Shown here: in pieces, positions 54,718-64,000 of the stretch
Layout of the letters: every line of letters begins with the position of its first letter
How positions within the stretch are numbered: the stretch's first letter is position 1
From: Bordetella trematum
GTDB lineage: Bacteria > Pseudomonadota > Gammaproteobacteria > Burkholderiales > Burkholderiaceae_B
Assembly: GCF_900078335.1 (NCBI RefSeq)
Contig: NZ_FKBR01000014.1
Location: 272 to 64,271, forward strand
Reading direction: 5' to 3'
Length of the DNA stretch: 64,000 nucleotides
Position numbers and translations under genes: made by a program
Notes under the pieces: generated by a model
What the model saw: only the letters and a program-made list of their open reading frames with translations
Database searches by the model: none
Told to the model about the DNA's origin: nothing

Positions 54718-55473
54718 TCAGCGCCGCGGCTTGCGCGGCGCGTCGCGCGCCAGGCGGTCATAGACGGCATTGGGCAGCAGGCGCATCAGCTTGGCCACGA
54801 TGCCCATCTGCCACGGGATGACGCGGTAGCTCGCGCCACGCTCGATTGCCGCCGCGGCACGGCGCGCGAATGCCTCGGGCGCCATGAGGAAAGGCATGCG
54901 ATAGGGGTTGTGCCGGGTCATGGGCGTGTCGATATAGCCCGGCGCAATCGTCACCACGCGCACGCCGCCGGCGGCCAGCTCCAGGCGCAGACTCTCGCAA
55001 TAGGTCACCACCGCGGACTTGGAAGCGCTGTAGGCGCCCGCCCCCGGCAGGCCGCGCACGCCCGCCACGCTGGCAATGCCCACCAGACGCCCGCCGCCAG
55101 CTGCCTTCATCGGCCCGATGAAAGGCGCGAAGGTCGCCACCGTCGCCATGACATTGGTGTCGAAAATGGCCTGGAATACCGCAAGATCGTCGGCTTCTTC
55201 GGTGAGCGTGCCGGCGCTGATGCCTGCGCTGGCGATGACCACATCGATGCGCCCGCCCGAGAACGCCAGGAAATCCGCCGCAGCCGCCTGCAGGGCCTGG
55301 TGATCGCGTACATCCAGGGGATAGCAGCGGTGCTCGCCCGGCAGGCTCTGCGCCAGGGCTTCGAGCGCCCGGGCGCGCCGGCCCGACAGTCCCAGGCGCG
55401 CGCCCAGGCCGGCGTAATGCTGCGCCAGCGCCTGGCCCAGACCGCTGCTGGCGCCGGTGATAAAGACATACAT
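54718..55473 (-). CDS. Short-chain dehydrogenase/reductase
   Basis: A 251-aa oxidoreductase with the NAD(P) motif TGASSGLGQALA (about 6-17), a catalytic Ser region (GIASVAGVRG) and YSASKSAV (Tyr/Lys pair, about 148-155). The hydrophobic C-terminal end is of the type found in membrane-associated SDRs. The substrate is unknown. Confidence 0.88.
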   Translation of the reverse strand: MYVFITGASSGLGQALAQHYAGLGARLGLSGRRARALEALAQSLPGEHRCYPLDVRDHQALQAAAADFLAFSGGRIDVVIASAGISAGTLTEEADDLAVFQAIFDTNVMATVATFAPFIGPMKAAGGGRLVGIASVAGVRGLPGAGAYSASKSAVVTYCESLRLELAAGGVRVVTIAPGYIDTPMTRHNPYRMPFLMAPEAFARRAAAAIERGASYRVIPWQMGIVAKLMRLLPNAVYDRLARDAPRKPRR

Positions 55474-55541
55474 GCCAAGGACCCCCTAGGTTGTTCAATA
55501 AAAAAGCCCGCATGACGCGGGCTTTCGGGCCGACCGGAGGA

Positions 55542-56438
55542 TCACAGGAAGATCAGCGCAAAGATGCCGATCACCAGCAACCACTTCAGGACGTAATACA
55601 GCGTTTTGTTCTTCTTCTTGATGCCCTTGCCGAAGCGGCGCACCGCATACACCGCCCCGAAAATGCGGTTGATGCCGCCGGTACGGTCGCCTTCCTGGTT
55701 GGGCGAGGCCGCCGCACGCAGCAGAATGGCGCCAAAGAAGTTGTTCACCGCCTGCGCCCAACGATACTTCATGGGACGCTGCAAGTCGCAGAACAGGATG
55801 ATGCGGTTCTGGTCGGTCTTGTTTTCGGCGTAGTGAATATAGGTTTCGTCGAAGATCACCGCCTCGCCATCGCGCCAGTAATAATTCTGGCCGTCGACGC
55901 TGATGTAGCAATCCGGACTGTTGGGCGTCATCAGGCCCATATGAAACCGCAGCGAACCGGCATACGGATCGCGATGGCGCGGCAACCGGCTGCCGGGAGG
56001 CAGGGCCGTGAACATCGCCGCCTTCATGCCGGGGATGCGGCCGACCAGCTCGGTGGTCACCGGGCACAGGGCGCGGGCCGAGGGATGGTCGGTGTCATAC
56101 CACTTGAGGTAGAAACGCTTCCAGCCGCTCTTGAAGAACGAATTGAAGCCGGCGTCGTTGTACTTGTCGGAAGCCTTGATATGGCCGTCGCCGAACAGTT
56201 GCTCGGCCTCGGCACGGATATCTTCCCAGCGGTCCATCAGCACCTTGACCTCGGGAAAGAGTTTCAGATCGAGATAAGGCTGGTTCGGCACGCCCGAGAA
56301 GGCGTACATGAACACGTTGATGGGGGCCGTGAACGTCGAATGATCCAGTACCTGGCGCGAAAATCTGTGCCGCACGCGGCCGCGGTAGTGCACCACGATG
56401 GCCGTGACGATGAACAGGGCGAGTATGAACCACTTCAT
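55542..56438 (-). CDS. lpxO: LpxO-like Fe(II)/2-oxoglutarate lipid A hydroxylase
   Basis: A 298-aa aspartyl/asparaginyl beta-hydroxylase-family enzyme. An N-terminal membrane segment, and iron ligands in LPRHRDPYAGSLRFHMGLM (His-X-Asp) and ETYIHYAENKT (distal His), then a C-terminal membrane helix (LKWLLVIGIFALIFL). LpxO 2-hydroxylates acyl chains of lipid A; activity here is inferred from family and topology. Confidence 0.82.
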   Translation of the reverse strand: MKWFILALFIVTAIVVHYRGRVRHRFSRQVLDHSTFTAPINVFMYAFSGVPNQPYLDLKLFPEVKVLMDRWEDIRAEAEQLFGDGHIKASDKYNDAGFNSFFKSGWKRFYLKWYDTDHPSARALCPVTTELVGRIPGMKAAMFTALPPGSRLPRHRDPYAGSLRFHMGLMTPNSPDCYISVDGQNYYWRDGEAVIFDETYIHYAENKTDQNRIILFCDLQRPMKYRWAQAVNNFFGAILLRAAASPNQEGDRTGGINRIFGAVYAVRRFGKGIKKKNKTLYYVLKWLLVIGIFALIFL

Positions 56439-56506
56439 GCCGAATCCTCCGCCAAGGGGGCCGGCCCGCGGCCGGCCCCGTCTGGTTGCTGCTTTGTTGC
56501 GTCTGC

Positions 56507-59746
<3,240 letters not shown>

Positions 59747-59756
59747 GGTGGAATCT

Positions 59757-60911
59757 TTATTTCTGGCCGGCCATCAGGGTGATGAACTTGTCGAACAGCA
59801 CGCTGATCTCGTGCGGTCCGGGGCCGGCTTCGGGGTGCCCCTGGAAGCCGAAGGCGGGGCGGTCGGTCAGCTCGAAGCCTTGCAAGCTGCGGTCGAACAG
59901 CGAGATATGCGTGACGCGCGCATTGGCAGGCAGGCTGGCGGTGTCGACCGCAAACCCGTGGTTCTGGCTGGTGATGTAGACACGCCCGGTCTGCACATCC
60001 TGCACCGGATGGTTGCCGCCGTGGTGGCCGGTCTTCATCTTGACGGTCTTGGCGCCGACGGCCAGGCCCAGGATCTGGTGACCCAGGCAGATGCCCAGCA
60101 GAGGCAGCTTGCGCTCCAGGAAGGTGCGCGTGGCAGCCACGGCGTAATCGCAAGGCTCGGGGTCTCCCGGGCCGTTGGACAGGAACACGCCGTCCGGATT
60201 GAGCTTGAGCGCTTCCTCGGCCGGCGTTTCGGCCGGCACGACGGTGATGCGGCAGCCACGGTCGGCCAGCAGGCGCAGGATGTTCTGCTTGGCGCCGAAG
60301 TCATAGGCCACGACATGAAAGCCGTCCAGCGACGGACGGGTATAGCCTTCGCCCAGCGCCCAGGACCCTTCGGTCCAGGCGGTGATTTCCTTTTGGGAAA
60401 CCACCTTGGCCAGATCCTGCCCGGCCATGCCGGGGAAGGCGCGCGCCAGCTCAAGGGCGCGCTCGGCGTCTTCGCCGACCAGGATGCAACCACCCTGATT
60501 GCCCTTCTCGCGCAGAATGCGGGTCAGCTTGCGGGTGTCGACACCCGCAATGGCGACCACGCCTTGCGCGGCAAGGTAATCGGGCAGGGATTGCGTAGCA
60601 CGGAAATTGGAAACTCGCGCGGGACAGTCGCGCACCACAAGACCGGCAGCGTGCACACGGGAGGCTTCGACGTCTTCTGCATTGACGCCGGTATTGCCGA
60701 TGTGCGGATAGGTGAGGGTCACGATCTGACCGCTGTAGCTCGGGTCAGTGAGGATTTCCTGGTAGCCCGTCATGGAGGTGTTGAACACCAGCTCGGCAAC
60801 CGTGTGACCCGGCGCGCCTATCGAGACGCCCCGAAAAATGGTACCGTCCGCCAAAGCCAGAATTGCTGGAGGGAAGCGATTGGTTCCCTCGGGAAAAAGT
60901 TGCGGCAGCAC
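59757..60911 (-). CDS. carA: Carbamoyl-phosphate synthase small subunit
   Basis: A 384-aa glutamine amidotransferase subunit. GTG start at 60911. N-terminal [19 protein letters not shown]; class I GATase domain with the catalytic Cys in [13 protein letters not shown] (about 268-280) and the late His-Glu pair in [11 protein letters not shown]. First of carAB. Confidence 0.97.
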   Translation of the reverse strand: MLPQLFPEGTNRFPPAILALADGTIFRGVSIGAPGHTVAELVFNTSMTGYQEILTDPSYSGQIVTLTYPHIGNTGVNAEDVEASRVHAAGLVVRDCPARVSNFRATQSLPDYLAAQGVVAIAGVDTRKLTRILREKGNQGGCILVGEDAERALELARAFPGMAGQDLAKVVSQKEITAWTEGSWALGEGYTRPSLDGFHVVAYDFGAKQNILRLLADRGCRITVVPAETPAEEALKLNPDGVFLSNGPGDPEPCDYAVAATRTFLERKLPLLGICLGHQILGLAVGAKTVKMKTGHHGGNHPVQDVQTGRVYITSQNHGFAVDTASLPANARVTHISLFDRSLQGFELTDRPAFGFQGHPEAGPGPHEISVLFDKFITLMAGQK

Positions 60912-60951
60912 AGTAAACCCCGGTTTTCAGAATCGATAATGAAACTTTCAG

Positions 60952-60957
60952 ATTATA
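60952..60957 (-). promoter_or_regulatory. -10 element of carAB
   Basis: TATAAT on the minus strand, giving a leader of about 35 bases before the carA GTG. A -35 is not clear. Confidence 0.55.
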
Positions 60958-61088
60958 ACCTGATCGCGGACTGTTCCCGTCATTTTCCTGCAATAGGGTC
61001 CGTAAGGGCCTCTGGCGCACGCCCGGCGCGGCCCGCCTGCGCCTTCGCCGGCCCCTGTTTTCCGACTGCCTTCGCCTGACGCTACGCC

Positions 61089-62045
61089 ATGTCCACCCAG
61101 CTTGAAGCCCTGCGCCGCCACACCACGGTCGTTGCCGACACGGGCGACTTTGAAGTCATGCGGGCCCTGCGCCCGACCGATGCCACCACCAACCCCTCGC
61201 TGATCCTCAAAGCGGTGCAGCAGGAGGCCTACCGCCCGCTGCTGGAGGCGGTGGTGCGCGACCACCCTCAAGCCGGCCTGCCCGAACTGACCGACCGCCT
61301 GCTGGTGGCCTTCGGGCGCCGTATCCTGGACATCGTGCCCGGACGCGTGTCCACCGAAGTGGACGCCCGCCTGTCCTTCGACACCCGTGCCACCGTCGAG
61401 CGCGCACGGGGCCTCATGGCCCTTTACGAAGCGGCCGGCGTGCCGCGCGAACGCGTGCTCATCAAGATCGCCGCCACCTGGGAAGGCATCCAGGCGGCTC
61501 GCGTGCTGCAGGCCGAAGGGGTGCGCTGCAACCTGACGCTGCTGTTCTCGCTGGCGCAGGCTGCCGCCTGCGCCCAGGCGCGCGTGCAACTGATCTCGCC
61601 CTTCGTGGGCCGCATCTACGACTGGCACAAGAAAAACGCCGGCGCCCAATGGAACGAAGCGGCGCAGGCCGGCGAGAACGACCCCGGCGTACAGTCGGTG
61701 GCGCGCATCTTCGCCTACTACAAGGCCTATGGCATCGACACCGAAGTCATGGGCGCGAGCTTTCGCAACGTGGGCCAGATCCTGGCCCTGTCGGGCTGCG
61801 ACCTGCTGACCATCAGCCCTGACCTGCTCAAGCAGCTGGACCAGACGCCGGGCGATGCGCCCCGCCGCCTGGCAGCAGCGCCGGCCGGGACGGCCCGCCC
61901 GGCCCCGATTGCGCAGGAAGAAGCCGCCTGGCGCGCCCTGCTCAACGAAGACGCCATGGCGAGCGAGAAACTCTCCGAAGGCATCCGTCTTTTCGTGGCC
62001 GACGCCCGCAAGCTCGACGCCTTGCTGCAACAGGGCCGCGCCTGA
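61089..62045 (+). CDS. tal: Transaldolase
   Basis: A 318-aa pentose-phosphate enzyme. [15 protein letters not shown] (about 31-45), Schiff-base Lys in [16 protein letters not shown] (about 126-141), [17 protein letters not shown] (about 167-183) are type I transaldolase signatures. Divergent from carA. Confidence 0.96.
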   Translation: MSTQLEALRRHTTVVADTGDFEVMRALRPTDATTNPSLILKAVQQEAYRPLLEAVVRDHPQAGLPELTDRLLVAFGRRILDIVPGRVSTEVDARLSFDTRATVERARGLMALYEAAGVPRERVLIKIAATWEGIQAARVLQAEGVRCNLTLLFSLAQAAACAQARVQLISPFVGRIYDWHKKNAGAQWNEAAQAGENDPGVQSVARIFAYYKAYGIDTEVMGASFRNVGQILALSGCDLLTISPDLLKQLDQTPGDAPRRLAAAPAGTARPAPIAQEEAAWRALLNEDAMASEKLSEGIRLFVADARKLDALLQQGRA

Positions 62046-62193
62046 CGATGCGCTGCGCGGGCCTGGCGGCCCGCGTCGCAGCGCCCCCCCCCGATGGACG
62101 CACTCCCCCGGCCAGCCCCCGCACGGAGGCGGGCAGCCGCTGAGATGGCACGGCGGATGCGACAAGCGGCCGGCGGGATTTTCCAGGCGCCAT

Positions 62194-62219
62194 AAAAAAA
62201 CTCCCGCCGCAGCGGGAGT
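62194..62219 (-). terminator. Terminator of the ABC transporter operon
   Basis: An 8-bp stem (62200-62207 with 62212-62219) and tetraloop, read leftward into seven Ts, 14 bp beyond the permease stop. Confidence 0.9.
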
Positions 62220-62232
62220 CCGTGCGCCGCGA

Positions 62233-63027
62233 TCAGAGCTTTTCGGTTTCGCCCGAGCGCGGCTGCCAGCGCATCAGGCGCTTCTCGCCCAGGCCGACCA
62301 GATAGTCCAGCAAGAGCGCAAAGGCCGTCAGCACCACGATGCCGGCAAAGACCGTATTCACATCGAAAGTGCCTTCGGCCTGCAGGATGAGATAGCCCAC
62401 GCCGCTGGCCGAGCCCAGGTACTCGCCCACCACCGCCCCCACGAACGCCAGGCCCACCGACGTATGCAGGCTGGAGAACACCCAGCTGGTGGCCGAGGGC
62501 AGATAGACATGGCGCAGCAACTGGCGGCGGCGCGCGCCCAGCATGCGGGCGTTGTCCAGCAGCGTCGGGCTGACCTCGCGCACGCCCTGATAAACGTTGA
62601 AGAACACGATGAAAAACACCAGCGTGACCGCCAGAGCGACCTTGGACCAGATCCCCAGGCCGAACCACATGCCGAAAATCGGCGCCAGGATGACGCGCGG
62701 CATGGAGTTGGCCGCCTTGATATAGGGATCGAGGATGGCGCTGGCCGCCGGCGACAGCCCCAGCCACAGGCCGCAGCCCAGGCCCGCGACCGTGCCGATC
62801 ACGAAGGCCAGCACCGTCTCCGAGAGGGTGATCCAGAGATGGTGGTAGATATCGCCGGTGGTCACGAACCACGACCAGATGCGCTGGGCCACTTCCAGCG
62901 GCTGACCGAAGAAGAACGCCACCTTGCTGTCCAGCGAGGCCACATGCCAGATCAGCAGGATGGCCACCAGCAGCAGCAACTGCCAGACGCGCAGACTGGC
63001 GGAGCCGGGTTTGATCAGTTTCGCCAT
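62233..63027 (-). CDS. ABC transporter permease (SsuC/TauC-like)
   Basis: A 264-aa permease with about six helices and the conserved loop EVSPTLLDNARMLGARRRQLLRHVYLP (about 150-176). Family members import sulfonates, taurine, nitrate or thiamin precursors; the substrate is not evident. Confidence 0.9.
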   Translation of the reverse strand: MAKLIKPGSASLRVWQLLLLVAILLIWHVASLDSKVAFFFGQPLEVAQRIWSWFVTTGDIYHHLWITLSETVLAFVIGTVAGLGCGLWLGLSPAASAILDPYIKAANSMPRVILAPIFGMWFGLGIWSKVALAVTLVFFIVFFNVYQGVREVSPTLLDNARMLGARRRQLLRHVYLPSATSWVFSSLHTSVGLAFVGAVVGEYLGSASGVGYLILQAEGTFDVNTVFAGIVVLTAFALLLDYLVGLGEKRLMRWQPRSGETEKL

Positions 63028-63030
63028 GAT

Positions 63031-63840
63031 TCAGGCCCGTTTCTGTTGGGCATAGCCCTTTAGCACTTCTTCGCGCAACACCGCCCAGATCGCCGCGTGC
63101 AGTTCCACGAAGCGGGGATCCATGCGCACCTCGGCCACGTCACGCGGACGCGGCAGATCGATGACGAATTCGCCGATCGGATGGGTGCCCGGTCCGGCCG
63201 ACAGCACCACCACCCGATCGCTCATGGCAATGGCTTCGTCAAGATCGTGCGTGATGAACAGCACCGCCTTGCGACGCGCCATCCACAGATCCAGCACTTC
63301 GTTTTCCATCAGCTGGCGCGTCTGGATATCGAGCGCCGAGAAGGGCTCGTCCATGAGGATGATGTCGGGGTCGCGGATCAGGGTCTGGGCCAGCATCACG
63401 CGTTTGCGCATGCCGCCGGACATCTGGTGCGGATAGCGATGCTCGAACCCGCCCAGACCGACCCGGCGCAGCCAGTCTTGCGCCTGCTCCTCGGCCTGCG
63501 CGCGCGCCACGCCGGCGAACTCGAGCCCGGCCTTGACATTGTCCAGCGCATTGCGCCAGGGCAGCAGCGCCTCGCCCTGGAACATATAGCCGGCACGCGC
63601 ATTGATGCCTTTCAGGGGCTGGCCGAACACCTTCACCTGCCCCGAAGAAGGCGCCAGCAGGCCGGCGCCGACATTGAGCAAGGTGGACTTGCCGCAGCCG
63701 GTGGGGCCGACCACGGAGACGAATTCGCCGGCGGCGACCGTCAATGTGGTGTCGGCCACCGCCGTGTAGCGCTGCGAGCTGTCATCGCGCGAGATGAAGG
63801 TGCACGTGATGCCTTCCAACGAGAGCGCCACCTCAGGCAT
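63031..63840 (-). CDS. ABC transporter ATP-binding protein (SsuB/TauB-like)
   Basis: A 269-aa ATPase. The ATG at 63840 gives [15 protein letters not shown]. Walker [10 protein letters not shown] (about 45-53), signature [13 protein letters not shown] (about 142-154), Walker [14 protein letters not shown]. It overlaps the binding-protein stop by 8 bases and sits 3 bases before the permease. Confidence 0.95.
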   Translation of the reverse strand: MPEVALSLEGITCTFISRDDSSQRYTAVADTTLTVAAGEFVSVVGPTGCGKSTLLNVGAGLLAPSSGQVKVFGQPLKGINARAGYMFQGEALLPWRNALDNVKAGLEFAGVARAQAEEQAQDWLRRVGLGGFEHRYPHQMSGGMRKRVMLAQTLIRDPDIILMDEPFSALDIQTRQLMENEVLDLWMARRKAVLFITHDLDEAIAMSDRVVVLSAGPGTHPIGEFVIDLPRPRDVAEVRMDPRFVELHAAIWAVLREEVLKGYAQQKRA

Positions 63841-64000
63841 TGGGATACTTCTCGTTGGCGCGTTCGGCGAACGCGTTGGTCCAGACCCGGGCGGTATCGA
63901 TCTTGGCCAGGTCGATGCCGGAGTAGCTGGCCAGCGCACGGGCGGCGGTGGCCGCGCCATCTTCCGGGAACATGCCGTTGGGCGAGAGCCCCTCCAGGCT
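63833..64000 (-). CDS. ABC transporter substrate-binding protein (C-terminal end only)
   Basis: The last 55 residues of a gene cut by the window edge, ending [16 protein letters not shown] and stopping at 63833. It overlaps the ATPase start, so it is the first gene of the three-gene importer. Confidence 0.75.
   Translation of the reverse strand, partial: SLEGLSPNGMFPEDGAATAARALASYSGIDLAKIDTARVWTNAFAERANEKYPNA

Overview
The window holds a complete P2-like prophage, about 33.3 kb, followed by about 30.5 kb of core chromosome from a GC-rich betaproteobacterium. The gene order glmM-folP-ftsH-rlmE, divergent yhbY, greA, and carAB, together with pst, ppk/ppx and an autotransporter, suggests Alcaligenaceae (Bordetella/Achromobacter-like). 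That placement comes from gene content and order; no database was searched.

PROPHAGE (123-33487). A 58-bp direct repeat with two mismatches marks attL (123-180) and attR (33430-33487). attR overlaps the 3' half of an intact minus-strand tRNA-Pro(TGG) at 33440-33516. From left to right: a tyrosine integrase; a toxin / XRE antitoxin / SecB-like chaperone cassette (1831-3412); a non-coding iteron region with 33-bp inverted-repeat arms (3818-4129) that looks like a replication origin; a LexA-type box in front of a 95-aa gene; the P2-order virion genes (Q and P leftward, then O N M L X, a lysis cassette, R S V W J I H G, FI FII E E' T U D); two leftward accessory genes, one with a frameshift; a short non-cleavable-type repressor (leftward); and a rightward early operon with an Ogr/Delta-type activator, a 900-aa TOPRIM primase-helicase and an AlpA-type regulator. 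TGT-N13-ACA dyads in front of three late units fit Ogr-type activation. No P2 gpA-type Rep gene was seen, so the P2 virion module appears paired with a primase-helicase plus iteron replication module.

LEFT FLANK (1-122). The first 122 bases contain a tandem 12-bp repeat and a hairpin laid out like this prophage's own right end. A second element of the same integrase family probably lies just left of the window.

CORE CHROMOSOME (33440-64000). tRNA-Pro; pstSCAB (leftward) with a Pho box in front of pstS; a type Va autotransporter (rightward); ppk (leftward) and ppx (rightward) transcribed divergently, with Pho-box-like sequences between them; an OlsB-like acyltransferase; glmM-folP-ftsH; rlmE with divergent yhbY; greA; an NCS2 nucleobase permease; small proteins; a histidine phosphatase; an SDR; an LpxO-like hydroxylase; carA-carB; transaldolase; and an ABC importer whose binding-protein gene is cut by the window end. 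Phosphate uptake (pst) and polyphosphate turnover (ppk/ppx) lie together and are probably co-regulated by phosphate starvation.
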